Both the position numbers and the translations under genes were made by a program. Below are positions 36,124 through 44,892 of a stretch of DNA of 64,000 nt, piece by piece; positions within the stretch are counted from its first letter, which is position 1; the number at the start of each line of letters is the position of its first letter. The stretch comes from Streptomyces sp. CB01580. GTDB taxonomy: Bacteria; Actinomycetota; Actinomycetes; Streptomycetales; Streptomycetaceae. The DNA lies in NCBI RefSeq assembly GCF_001905795.1, contig NZ_LIXJ01000031.1:1-64000 (forward strand). The letters are read 5' to 3'. Under the pieces are notes generated by a model that made no database searches, was not told where the DNA came from, and saw nothing but the letters and a program-made list of their open reading frames with translations.

Positions 36124-36642
36124 AACGATCTCCCAACGCCCCGTCCCGTCCCGGTCTGGACGGATCCGGACGGTTGCGATGCTGGGGCACCGCCGACGGA
36201 GCACGGGCAGCAACCGGCGGGCAAGTCACCCGAAAGCGAACGCAGTGGCGACCACTCAGGGGAACCCGGGCATCGGACTGCTCCCGCTCACCCGCCGACC
36301 TCACAGGGTCCGCTCGCTCATGGGTGCTTCGACCGGCGCATGGTGCGCAGCCGCGCGGAACAGGGCACGGCCCCGGATCCGAGGCCGGCCGACGGAGCCG
36401 ATGGGCTTTTGGCTCGGTAGAAGATGGGGCGCGGAGCGGCCGTTCCTGATCCGCGCAGCGGGTCCTCAAGGACGGCGAGGAGCGCCGACCGCCCCCGGCC
36501 CCGGGGCATGGAGCGGCCCGGCAGCGCGGCGCGGCGGAGGAGTGAACGTCAGCGGACAAGACGTTACACATGGCAAGTGATGGGCACTTTGCGTAGCGGA
36601 CGGATGGGTTTCCTCCATCCTCGTCATCGTCAGGAGTCAGCC
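36124..36642. other. Divergent intergenic region
   Basis: About 520 bases separate the HoxX-like gene from the small secreted protein. No gene is supported. It should hold both promoters; a somewhat AT-richer stretch around 36550-36580 precedes the plus-strand gene. Confidence 0.4.
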
Positions 36643-36936
36643 ATGCGCCGTGTCGTCACCTTGTTCGGATCCCTCGCTGCGGCGGGGATGGTCGCCATCG
36701 CCTCACCCACCTCGGCCTTCGCGGCCCACGGAACTCTCGTGTTCGGCGGCGGCCAGGTGGTCCAGAACCCGAGCGGCTGTGTCAACGCCGAGATCAGGCC
36801 GCTCATCCTCTCCAACCACACCAACGAGTACGCCCTCGTCTACGGCGGTCCGAACTGCACGGGGCAAGTACTGGCGGTCGTCCCGCCGGGTGGCAGGACG
36901 ATCCAGGAGTTCGGCTCCAGCGTGTTCGTCGCCTGA
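36643..36936 (+). CDS. Small secreted protein of unknown function
   Basis: The 97-residue protein has a signal peptide cleaved near AFAAHG and a mature part of about 68 residues. That part is rich in Gly and Val with two cysteines (SGCVNA and PNCTGQ) that could form a disulfide. CAGGAG lies before the ATG. It has its own terminator just downstream, so it is a single-gene unit. No function can be assigned. Confidence 0.7.
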   Translation: MRRVVTLFGSLAAAGMVAIASPTSAFAAHGTLVFGGGQVVQNPSGCVNAEIRPLILSNHTNEYALVYGGPNCTGQVLAVVPPGGRTIQEFGSSVFVA

Positions 36937-36956
36937 CCGACCCGCCGGAGCTCACA

Positions 36957-36986
36957 GGCCGATCCCGCCGCAGAGCGGGATCGGCC
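36957..36986 (+). terminator. Terminator hairpin after the small secreted protein
   Basis: A perfect 12-bp stem (36957-36968 with 36975-36986) and a 6-base loop lie 21 bases after the stop codon. Confidence 0.72.
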
Positions 36987-37347
36987 TCCGCCGATTGTGG
37001 CGCCCCGGACGGTCCGGATCGTGAGCTTGCGAACCGACGTTCCGCCCCCGCGCGGCCGCGAAGACGGCGGGCGGACGCGCCCGATCGGCACCGCGCGCCC
37101 CAACTGCTCCCACCCGTGCCGCTGCGCGGTCACCCACCGGCCGGGGCCATGGCACTGATGGCGGCGCGCCTACGGCAATTGCGTACGTTCGGGGGGATCC
37201 CCGACCGGCCGCCCGGCAGGACCCGGCCGGACTCTCCCGTCTGCTCGTCCTTCCCTCTCAACGCGCGTGATACCGGTCGACGACCGGGGCGCATCGGGGG
37301 AGTGGCGGTTGCCCCGCCGCATCACCGGGCGCCGGAGCGCCAGGGGC
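36987..37347. other. Intergenic region
   Basis: About 360 bases between convergent genes. No coding frame with recognisable motifs is seen. Confidence 0.4.
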
Positions 37348-38163
37348 TCATTCCTGCCGTGTTCCGAGCCGCTCGGCAAGGAAGGCGATGATTTCGTTCC
37401 GGGCCTGCATGGTGGGGTGACCGTCCCGATCGACGAGGTGCGCCGTGACGACGCTGTGGGCGCAACCGACGACATCGCGGAAGAAGGGCGGCGGATTCGT
37501 GTTCGCCGTCTCGGCCTCGAGTACGCGTCCGTCGAATGCGTCCCCGAGCAGCGCTCGGTAGGCCGCGAACCGCCGGCCAGTGCACCACCTGTCGTTGTCG
37601 AAGCGGTAGGCGAGAACCTTCAACCCGTCTCGCGCCACGCGTTCAGCCACAGCAGCAGCGTCTTCGTCACTGATCTCCAGACCGCCGGCATCGTCGAGCG
37701 GAAGCGACGGATGGTTCACCACTGGTGCGATGACAGCGGGTTCAAGTGCCATGGTCAAGGCGAAGTTGCCGGTAAAACACAGACCGACGGCGCCGACGCC
37801 GGGCCCGCCGCACTCGGCGTGCGCCAGGCGAGCGAGGCCGCGCAGCCATGTGACGACGGGGCTGGTACCTCCACCGGCGAACGCTCGGAACTCGGCGCTG
37901 ACACACGCGCGTCGAACGATGGTTTCCTGTGCCTCGGCGAGCGGATAGGCGCCGTCGACGCCGAAGAGAGAGGGCAGGTACACGGAGAAACCGGCATCAC
38001 GCACCCAACGCGCGAACCGAGCGACGTCGGGGCTGATGCCCGGCATCTCGGGCATGAGGACGACTGCCGGTCCCGACCCGGCAACGTACACGGTCTTGTC
38101 GACGTCATCGACGCCGACGACTCTTCGCGAGAAGTCGTCCAAGGGGTCGTTCTGCCCTCGCAT
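37348..38163 (-). CDS. Dienelactone hydrolase-family protein
   Basis: The 271-residue protein is an alpha/beta hydrolase of the dienelactone hydrolase family. The nucleophile is the Cys of VGLCFTG, and a late DRDGHP segment carries the His of the triad. These enzymes open lactones such as dienelactone in aromatic catabolism, but many homologues have other ester substrates. ATGs at 38163 and 38172 are both possible; neither has a strong ribosome-binding site. It is divergent from a GlxA regulator that probably controls it. Confidence 0.78.
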   Translation of the reverse strand: MRGQNDPLDDFSRRVVGVDDVDKTVYVAGSGPAVVLMPEMPGISPDVARFARWVRDAGFSVYLPSLFGVDGAYPLAEAQETIVRRACVSAEFRAFAGGGTSPVVTWLRGLARLAHAECGGPGVGAVGLCFTGNFALTMALEPAVIAPVVNHPSLPLDDAGGLEISDEDAAAVAERVARDGLKVLAYRFDNDRWCTGRRFAAYRALLGDAFDGRVLEAETANTNPPPFFRDVVGCAHSVVTAHLVDRDGHPTMQARNEIIAFLAERLGTRQE

Positions 38164-38273
38164 GATTGTCATGACCGAGATGATGGCGAGTGGCCGCCCC
38201 CTCTGAGAAGCGGCGGCATCGCCATGTATCCCGGTAATATCGCCACCTGTTCCCAAGGTGCCGGAGGGGCAAC

Positions 38274-39257
38274 ATGAGCCCGCTGCGAGTCGGTGTGCTG
38301 GCCTACCCCGGCTGCTTCGCGTCGGAGGTGTTCGGAGTCCCCGACCTCCTGAGGATGGCCGCTCACGTCGCCGCGGCGCACGGGTCGGTTCAGTCGGGTT
38401 ACGAGACGTCGGTCATCTCGCCCCGGCGGCGGGTGACCGCGTCGGGTGGCTCGGTCATCGGCGTCTCGGCGGTCCGCCCGGTGGACGTCCTGATCGTGCC
38501 GGGCTTCGAGCTTTCGCCCATGCTCGATCTCGATGCCACACTCGCAGACCTGGGACCGGAAGTAGCATCGATTCGAGCGCAGGCGGCCTCCGGGACCGCT
38601 GTCGTATCGATCTGCGTGGGCGCCTTCCTGCTCGCTGAGGCCGGGCTGCTCGGCGGGCGCGAAGCGACCACGTCCTGGTTGTTCGCGGATCGGTTCGCCC
38701 GCCGGTACGCCGACGTACGCCTCCGCGCGGAGAAGTTGGTCGTGACGGACCGGGGGGTGACGACCACAGCGGCCTTCAGCGCCATGTACGACTTCGCGCT
38801 GCAGTTCGTCCGCGAGCACGACGGCCCCCGCGTCGCCCGCAGCACCGCGCGCATCGCGCTTGTCGACGACGCACGTTCCACGCAGGCTCCCTATGTCGAC
38901 TCGCGGCTCGTACCCACGGCGGGCGGGGAGTTCTCCCTCAGCGTCAAGCGGTGGCTCGACCAGAACCTCAGTGCTCGCTACGACCTGTCCGCCCTCGCCC
39001 AGGAGTTCCACGTGAGCACGAGAACCATGCTCCGTCGCTTCGGCGCCGAAGCCGGCGAGACACCACTCGCGTATCTGCAGACAGCCCGGGTGCGTCGAGC
39101 CAGACACCTGCTGGAGACGACCGACAAGACCGTCGCGAGCATCGCCGCCGACGTCGGGTATCTCGACCCCGGGGCGTTCGGCGGCATCTTCGCCAGACAC
39201 ACGGGCCGGCGGCCGGGGGAGTACCGCGCGATGTTCCGTCGTCGCCGCGACGGGTAG
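38274..39257 (+). CDS. GlxA-type AraC regulator with DJ-1/PfpI domain
   Basis: The 327-residue protein joins an N-terminal DJ-1/PfpI domain (VLAYPGCF, VVSICVGAFLLAEAGLL with the elbow Cys) to a C-terminal AraC helix-turn-helix pair. The latter shows LAQEFHVSTRTMLRRF and VASIAADVGYLDPGAFGGIFARH. GGAGGGG precedes the ATG. It diverges from the dienelactone hydrolase gene 110 bases away, the likely target. Confidence 0.87.
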   Translation: MSPLRVGVLAYPGCFASEVFGVPDLLRMAAHVAAAHGSVQSGYETSVISPRRRVTASGGSVIGVSAVRPVDVLIVPGFELSPMLDLDATLADLGPEVASIRAQAASGTAVVSICVGAFLLAEAGLLGGREATTSWLFADRFARRYADVRLRAEKLVVTDRGVTTTAAFSAMYDFALQFVREHDGPRVARSTARIALVDDARSTQAPYVDSRLVPTAGGEFSLSVKRWLDQNLSARYDLSALAQEFHVSTRTMLRRFGAEAGETPLAYLQTARVRRARHLLETTDKTVASIAADVGYLDPGAFGGIFARHTGRRPGEYRAMFRRRRDG

Positions 39258-39886
39258 AGCACCCGCACCGCTGCGCCGCGGGCCCACCCACGCAGACTTG
39301 GCCTCCACCCTGATGGACGCGCCCGTTCTCGCCGTGCAAGGCCGTAGTCCGGACCGGGCGAGGAGGGCGGGACCGCCCACGGCGGACAGCCAGACGTCCT
39401 GGCCGTCGAGGAACAGCATCCCGCCGTGCCGTCGCGTGCCAGCAGCGGGCCGGTCACGGCCCGGCTTCCCACCGCAGTCGCCCGCTGCTGTCCTCCAGCA
39501 CGTCGGCCGGCTGGAGGCGTTCGACGTCGATGCCGGCAACACCAACACAATGCGCCTGCGTGCCTCTGCCCCTGCGGTCCGCGGCTTCCTCGACATCATC
39601 GGCGAGGGGGCATCCGGCGACACTGCTGCTGGTCGTGTCCCTCGTTCTGCACCCGGTGCACGAAGACACTCCAGGCCTCTCGCGCTCGACTTCGACGGCG
39701 GGATCTCGCGGTTCACGTCCACGGGGGATCCCGCCGGACGTCTGAGGCTCAACGCCACCCGCGACGAACTCGCCCGGATCGTCGAGCAGCGGGCGGGCCG
39801 GCGACCCGAACCAGCCCGCACGACCGAGCGGCCGCCCGGGGCACCTACGGGCGGCCCCCGTGCGGCTCACCCGCACCGCCGTGCGC
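39258..39886. other. Gene-poor region with possible decayed coding sequence
   Basis: No intact gene is supported over about 630 bases. The minus strand shows protein-like pieces in different frames, for example VERLQPADVLEDSSG and MLFLDGQDVWLSAVGGP. These could be an old gene broken by frameshifts. I do not recognise the family. Confidence 0.35.
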
Positions 39887-40888
39887 TCAGCGGTTCAGAA
39901 GGCGGCACAGCCAGCGGAACCGGGTGTGACGGGCATCCCGCGCGATGTCGGTGTGAGGTGCCAGCTGATCGAAGCCGTGGAATCCGCCGGCCCAGACGTG
40001 CAGTTCGGCGTCACCGCCCGCTTGCCAGATACGCGTCGCGTACAGGACGTTCTCGTCGCGGAAGGTCTCCGCGGCACCGACATCGACATAGGCGGGGGGC
40101 AGCCCCGAGAGGTCCGTCGCGCGGGCCGCAGCGGCGTACATGGAGAGGCGCGAGCTCCCCCGGGCCTCACCGAGGAGAGAGCTCCAGCCCAGATCGTTGG
40201 CGTGCCGATCCCACACCCCGCGGCCCGCCATCTGATGGGCCGAAAGGCTGTCGTTACGGTCGTCGAGCATCGGACACATCATCAACTGACCTATGACTGG
40301 CGGACCTTGACGATCTCGCGCCATCAACGCGAGCGCTGCGACAAGACCCCCGCCGGCACTACCACCCGCGATCACAATGCGCTGCGGATCCCCGCCCAGG
40401 GCCGTGGCATGGCGGGAGAGCCACATCAGCCCGGCGTAACAGTCCTCGATCGAGGCCGGGTACGGGAACTCCGGGGCCAGTCGGTAGTCGACGGAAACCA
40501 CGACGAGTTCGAGGGGTTCGGCCCACTCCCGCAGTATCGTCTCCATCCCCGTCCTGCTGGTTCCGCCGATCATGCCTCCGCCGTGCATGTGGTAAATGAC
40601 CGGTGCGCCTTCGTACAACCCGGCGGGACGTGCGACGAGCAGTGACACGTCCGGCGCCCCGGCCGGGCCGGGCACCAATCGTTCGTGGATTTCGAACCTG
40701 CCCCGGTCGCGCAGCTCGTCGAGTGTCGGGTCCGCTTTCGCGAGGTGTGCGCGCCATCGGGGAATCTGGTCGGCCGAAGCGGGCGCGTTCTTGTGCGGGG
40801 GGCCCAGTTTTTCCAGGGTGGGGTTCAGTTCCGGAGCAAAGGGCACGGGCGGGACCATGTGCCGGCGCCGGTCACGCTGGTTGTTCAT
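39887..40888 (-). CDS. HSL-family alpha/beta hydrolase (esterase/lipase)
   Basis: The 333-residue protein is a hormone-sensitive-lipase-type esterase. The oxyanion motif is HMHGGGM, the nucleophile is the Ser of AGGSAGGGLVAALAL, Asp lies in VDVGAAETFRDEN and His in GGFHGFDQL. It would hydrolyse short acyl esters. The ATG at 40888 follows GGAGGA closely; longer frames lack this. It stands alone between a gene-poor stretch and the Cfr-like gene. Confidence 0.87.
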   Translation of the reverse strand: MNNQRDRRRHMVPPVPFAPELNPTLEKLGPPHKNAPASADQIPRWRAHLAKADPTLDELRDRGRFEIHERLVPGPAGAPDVSLLVARPAGLYEGAPVIYHMHGGGMIGGTSRTGMETILREWAEPLELVVVSVDYRLAPEFPYPASIEDCYAGLMWLSRHATALGGDPQRIVIAGGSAGGGLVAALALMARDRQGPPVIGQLMMCPMLDDRNDSLSAHQMAGRGVWDRHANDLGWSSLLGEARGSSRLSMYAAAARATDLSGLPPAYVDVGAAETFRDENVLYATRIWQAGGDAELHVWAGGFHGFDQLAPHTDIARDARHTRFRWLCRLLNR

Positions 40889-41034
40889 ATGTCCTCCAGG
40901 ACTGCGGGCGGATATCACGGTGCCGGGGCAGGGCATGGACCACCGACGGACCGTTGTGCTGTGCATGATGTGGACGGCCGATGCCGGGAGGGAAGCGCGC
41001 CTCCGGTCGTCGTGCCGATGCCCCGTTCCGTGCT

Positions 41035-42261
41035 TCAGCCGGTTGCCGTCCGACGAGACTCCGACCGCCCCGGCCGTCCGATCTGCAGCAGTCGGTCCTC
41101 GGTGGGACTCGTCGGCGAAGGAGCAGTGAGGAGGCCGCCGGTAGGGGCAGAGGCGGCGTAGCGGGCGTGCAGTTGGCCGCAGGCGGCATCGATGGACGAG
41201 CCGAGCTGGCGCCGTCTGGTGGCGTGGATGCCACGTTCGCGCAAGCCTGCGACGAACCGGTTGACATGTGTTTCCGAGGGCGCCCGGTAGGCGGGATGTG
41301 CTCCTAGAGCACGGTTGTACCGGATGACGCTCACGTGGAAAAGTTCCGGCCGGGATCGCGACGCCACTAGTCGGGCAAGCTGATGCAAGTGTTCTTCGGT
41401 GTCGTTGACGCCGGCGATCAGCAGATAAGCGAGGTAGATCTTGCGGCGTGCCGTGCCCGCATGCTCATCCAGAATCGCCAGGTTATCAGTGAGGGGGAAT
41501 CTCTTCTCCAGCGGAATCAGTTGCGCACGTTCGTCCGCGAACGGTGAATGCACGGACAGCGTGATCGTGACCTGCGGGTATTCTTTGGTGAGCCTGGACA
41601 GATTGGGTGCGAAGCCCACAGTGGAAACGGTGATACGGCGTTGCGACAGTTCCCCGTAACCGGTTCCCGAAAGCAGGCAAAGTGCATCGAAAACATGTGG
41701 GTTGGCCAGTGCCTCGCCCATGCCCATGAACGCCACGCTCTCCGGCAGGGATCTGTTCGGAAGCCGCCAATGCGGATGCATGACCTGCGCGTAGATCTCG
41801 TCGGCCGTCAGATTTCTGGCGAGGCCGACGGCAGCCGTGGCGCAGAAAGTGCAGCCCAATCCGCACCCTGCCTGTGACGAGACACAGAGAGAAGTCCATC
41901 CGGCCCTGTAGCGGGAGAGAACAGTTTCGAAACGGGTTCCCGGGTCGGACTCGAAGACGACCTTTTCGACCTGGTCCTCCGACTGGCGGGCGACCGGCAC
42001 GATGGGAAGGAGACGCGGGCCGAACTTCTCGGTGAGTTCCGCCCTGAGTTCGGCGGGCAACTCGCGAACGGTGTCGAAGGTCTCGGCTTCCGCACGGCGA
42101 AGGGCGCTCACGAACTGCCGGTAGCGGAAATCGGGCGCGCCCAACGATTCGAGATGCTCTCGGATGCGCGCGAGCCGGGTACCAGGGGGAGGGTTGGCGA
42201 GTGCGACCCGGGACCGTCGAGCCCGGTCACTCGATGTGTTCGCATGGTGCTGGTTCGTCAT
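41035..42261 (-). CDS. Cfr-like radical SAM 23S rRNA methyltransferase
   Basis: The 408-residue protein is a RlmN/Cfr-family radical SAM methyltransferase. The iron-sulfur cluster cysteines are C133, C137 and C140 (CGLGCTFC), preceded by C126 in SLCVSSQ. The catalytic methyl-carrying Cys is C361 in DAACGQL. It parallels Cfr rather than housekeeping RlmN along its length, for example FMGMGEALANPHVFDAL, LDEHAGTARRKIYLAYL and FHVSVIRYN. Cfr methylates C8 of A2503 in 23S rRNA and gives resistance to several ribosome-targeting drugs. The N-terminus is about 27 residues longer than Cfr, and a ~45-residue tail follows C361. The ATG at 42261 overlaps an upstream ORF; an in-frame GTG at 42387 is an alternative start. 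Confidence 0.85.
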   Translation of the reverse strand: MTNQHHANTSSDRARRSRVALANPPPGTRLARIREHLESLGAPDFRYRQFVSALRRAEAETFDTVRELPAELRAELTEKFGPRLLPIVPVARQSEDQVEKVVFESDPGTRFETVLSRYRAGWTSLCVSSQAGCGLGCTFCATAAVGLARNLTADEIYAQVMHPHWRLPNRSLPESVAFMGMGEALANPHVFDALCLLSGTGYGELSQRRITVSTVGFAPNLSRLTKEYPQVTITLSVHSPFADERAQLIPLEKRFPLTDNLAILDEHAGTARRKIYLAYLLIAGVNDTEEHLHQLARLVASRSRPELFHVSVIRYNRALGAHPAYRAPSETHVNRFVAGLRERGIHATRRRQLGSSIDAACGQLHARYAASAPTGGLLTAPSPTSPTEDRLLQIGRPGRSESRRTATG

Positions 42262-42389
42262 GAGGTGATACTCGCAATCTTCCACGTGAAATCTCTCCCG
42301 TGGAACAGGCGCGGTGCTGACGAGAGACAGTTCTCGAAAGGAATGGGCGCCGTCCGACGCATGACGGGAACACAGGAAGGGCCGCACAC
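42258..42389 (-). CDS. Upstream 43-codon ORF overlapping the Cfr-like gene start
   Basis: This small frame starts at a GTG five bases after GAGGA. It encodes 43 residues beginning MCGPSCVPVMRR and ends in a TGA that overlaps the methyltransferase ATG (ATGA), so the two could be translationally coupled. It does not look like a known protein. Leader ORFs often control rRNA methyltransferase genes by ribosome stalling. A second GTG two bases away (42387) lies in the methyltransferase frame, so the same ribosome-binding site could instead serve an extended methyltransferase. Confidence 0.45.
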   Translation of the reverse strand: MCGPSCVPVMRRTAPIPFENCLSSAPRLFHGRDFTWKIASITS

Positions 42390-42800
42390 TGCATTCCTCG
42401 AATGACGTCAGCTGTTCCAGGCCGAGGGAATTACGGCTTGAAAAGAACTTCTACGTCTCTGCAAGGATTCAGTGCATGCTGTGAACACGCCACGAAGAGA
42501 GGCTGATTCTAGAACTCCGGCAGGAGGCAAAAGAGAATGCGAGGCGCGCTGGTCAAAGCCAGGGTGTGCACATCCAGGAACGGAAGTGTGCAGCCATGCG
42601 CGTAGCCGCCCACATTATGGCCATTGCGGACCGGAGTCAGTGGCACGGGCCGATAGCGTCGTCGACGCTCGGCGGCTACGGTCTGTCAACCTCGATAAGC
42701 ATGCCGGTACTTTACCACGAAAGAAGACTTGGTCCGGCGCATATCCCGGGGCTCCAGGGTCGGCCTCTGCACACGGGGTCCGCGCACTCCAGCCCCAGTG
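42390..42800. other. Intergenic region with a 22-codon ORF
   Basis: The region is less G+C-rich than its surroundings. It should contain the promoter of the Cfr-like gene. On the plus strand, 42537-42605 encodes a 22-residue peptide preceded by AGGAGG at 42522-42527. No other gene is convincing. Confidence 0.35.
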
Positions 42801-42814
42801 CGGTGATCAGCCTG

Positions 42815-43637
42815 TCAAACCGACGAGTTGTCGATCCGGTAAGGATCGGCCCGGTGAACGGGGCTGTCCAGAACGGCTCCGACACTGCTCACAAGAGGTC
42901 CCTCGCGCGGATGTGTGTCCGGCGAGCGGGCCCACCGACCAGAGAATCCGCCCCTGGTTGCCGTTTCGGTGGCAGTTGGTGTGCTGGTAGTGCGAGTTCG
43001 GTCTGGTTCCCGGCCCGGTGGATGCGGGGGCTGGGAGTCCGCCCGCAGGATGCGGGTGCCAGTGCATGGCCTTCGCGGCGGTGGCCAGAGCTTCATTGAC
43101 GAACTTCGGGGCGCCGCGGGAGTCGGCTGCCTTGCCGCGACGCATCCGCACCCCGGCGATCAGCGGCCGGGACTGTGGAGCGCAGACCGTGGCCGGCAGC
43201 GGGGCAGGGTGCGGATGCCTTTGAACCGGCCGTACTCGGCGCCCTGCTTGGTCGGGCCGTAGACGCGTTTGTGGGTGGGGTCGACATCGATGAACGCCAT
43301 CTGATCGGCCCCGGGCAGCAGCGGGGGTATGCGCGGCCAGCGCACCCAGGAACCTCTTGTGCACCCCCGGTCAACTTGGCCTTCTTCGCCACCAGTCGCG
43401 GCAGACCACACCGCTCGACCAGCCGCATCACCGGGACCAGCCCGGCCGGCGTGATCGGATTCGGGTCATCGAACGCAGCAGAGACCGCCGCCGACGTATG
43501 GGAAACCTGCATCTCGGAAGTGCCTTGCTGATTGTGCGTGCTGGAAGCGTGAAGAACTCCCGTCATCGCAGGTCACAAGGCACTTCTTCATTTTCCCAAA
43601 CGTCATCCACAGGCATCAGCCGTGGATCGAGGTTTAG
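42815..43637 (-). mobile_element. IS1380-family element remnant with broken transposase
   Basis: Read on the minus strand, 43566-43361 encodes an IS1380-type transposase N-terminus (QVSHTSAAVSAAFDDPN, VMRLVERCGLPRLV). After an internal deletion, fragments in other frames continue (LLPGADQMAFIDVDPTHK, YGPTKQGAEYGRFKG, RMRRGKAADSRGAPKFVNEA, then ILRADS). The DDE core is incomplete and there are several frameshifts. The right boundary near 43637 resembles an IS end; the left boundary is not clear. The element is dead. Confidence 0.75.
43361..43637. repeat. 277-bp direct repeat, left copy
   Basis: This segment is nearly identical to 44615-44892, with a handful of substitutions and one single-base gap. 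Both carry the same IS1380 transposase start and element end in the same orientation. They flank the alpha/beta hydrolase gene at 43680-44537 and offer a substrate for deletion by recombination. Confidence 0.85.
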
Positions 43638-43679
43638 CCTCAAAGGAGTTGATGTTCCTCAGCTTCGGGAGGATGACCT

Positions 43680-44537
43680 ATGGCAGCCGTGCACGTGACC
43701 GTGTGGGATGACCGCGATCGGGTCGGAGGATGCCGGGCCCCGACAGCTTCGAGGGCCCCGGTGCCCCCGGCGGCCGCTGCTGTCCCCGCCCTCTTCGTCC
43801 ACAACATCTTCACCTGGGGCAGCGACTCCACGTACGGGTTTGCCGGGCAGCGGCCCCTCGCGGACAGCCGGCAGCTCCTCCTGATGGATCGCCGGGGATA
43901 CGGCGACAGCCCGGACACCGCGCGCAGCGACTTCGACGTCGACGCCGAGGACGTCGTGGAGGTTCTCGACGACAGGGCCTCCGCCATGAGGCTCGGCGGC
44001 GCCCACCTCGTGGGGCACGGGAACGGCGCCGTCGCCGCGCTCATCGCCGCCGCGCGCCGACCCGACCTCGTCCGCTCCCTGGCCCTCATCCAGCCCTCCG
44101 CCTTCACCGCCGCCGCGCACCATCCAGTCGTCGCCGACCTCCTCGACCGGGTGCGCGACGGCGCCCCGGGCATCCCGGACGGCGTCACGCCGGAGCAGTA
44201 TCTGCGTGCGTCCACCGAGGGGTTGGGGATGGCTATGCCCGAGCCCACGTCACGCCGGCTCCGTGCCGTTGCCACCTCCATGAGAGAGCGGCCCATCTGG
44301 GAGGCGGAAATCCCGCTGGAGGTGATCCGGGGCGCCGCCCTGCCGATTCTGGTGATCTGCGGAACCTGGGAGCGCGCGCCGGCCGCGTATCGCGAGCACG
44401 TGGGGCTCCCCCTCATGGCCGTGGCCGAGTCCCTCACGGCCTCCCTCGGGGGCCGCCTCCTGCGGGTGCCCGGGTACTATCCGCACACCCAGGAGCCCGC
44501 CGTCGTCAACGCCGTCCTGCGGGAGTTCTGGGGCTGA
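43680..44537 (+). CDS. Alpha/beta hydrolase-fold protein lacking the usual nucleophile serine
   Basis: The 285-residue protein has the alpha/beta-hydrolase layout. FVHNIFTWG stands at the oxyanion strand, LLLMDRRGYGDSP follows, and the nucleophile elbow is VGHGNGAVAAL. Position 114, normally Ser, is Gly, and HN replaces the usual HG. A late YYPHTQEP carries a His. Residues 16-35 look like an insertion rich in Ala, Pro and Arg. GGGAGG lies nine bases before the ATG. It may be a non-catalytic or altered member. It lies between two IS1380 relics that form a direct repeat. Confidence 0.7.
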   Translation: MAAVHVTVWDDRDRVGGCRAPTASRAPVPPAAAAVPALFVHNIFTWGSDSTYGFAGQRPLADSRQLLLMDRRGYGDSPDTARSDFDVDAEDVVEVLDDRASAMRLGGAHLVGHGNGAVAALIAAARRPDLVRSLALIQPSAFTAAAHHPVVADLLDRVRDGAPGIPDGVTPEQYLRASTEGLGMAMPEPTSRRLRAVATSMRERPIWEAEIPLEVIRGAALPILVICGTWERAPAAYREHVGLPLMAVAESLTASLGGRLLRVPGYYPHTQEPAVVNAVLREFWG

Positions 44538-44614
44538 CCCAGTTCCGCATCGGCTGCCAGTCCCGCGCGGCCGACCCCTGCCTGGCGGTCCGTCTCATCA
44601 GGTGCAAACCGCCT

Positions 44615-44892
44615 GCACCCCCGGTCAACTTGGCCTTCTTCGCCACCAGTCGCGGCAGACCACACCGCTCGACCAGCCGCATCACCGGGACCAGCCCGGC
44701 CGGCGTGATCGGATTCGGGTCATCGAACGCAGCGGAGACCGCCGCCGACGTATGGGAAACCTGCATCTCGGAAGTGCCTTGCTGATTGTGCGTGCTGGAA
44801 GCGTGAAGAACTCCCGTCATCGGAGCTCACAAGGCACTTCTTCATTTTCCCAAACGTCATCCACAGGCATCAGCCGGTGGATCGAGGTTCAG
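44615..44892 (-). mobile_element. IS1380-family end fragment (right copy of direct repeat)
   Basis: Only the transposase start (about 70 codons on the minus strand, QVSHTSAAVSAAFDDPN and LPRLVAKKAKLTGG) and the adjacent element end remain. It is the second copy of the 277-bp repeat. Its outer end at 44892 abuts the broken relaxase gene, which stops abruptly there. Confidence 0.75.

Noticed and set aside
41035..42261. Calling the radical SAM gene housekeeping RlmN.
   Set aside because: Several long blocks match Cfr specifically, and an N-terminus starting RLARIREHLESLGAPDF aligns with Cfr. RlmN remains the fallback if phylogeny disagrees.
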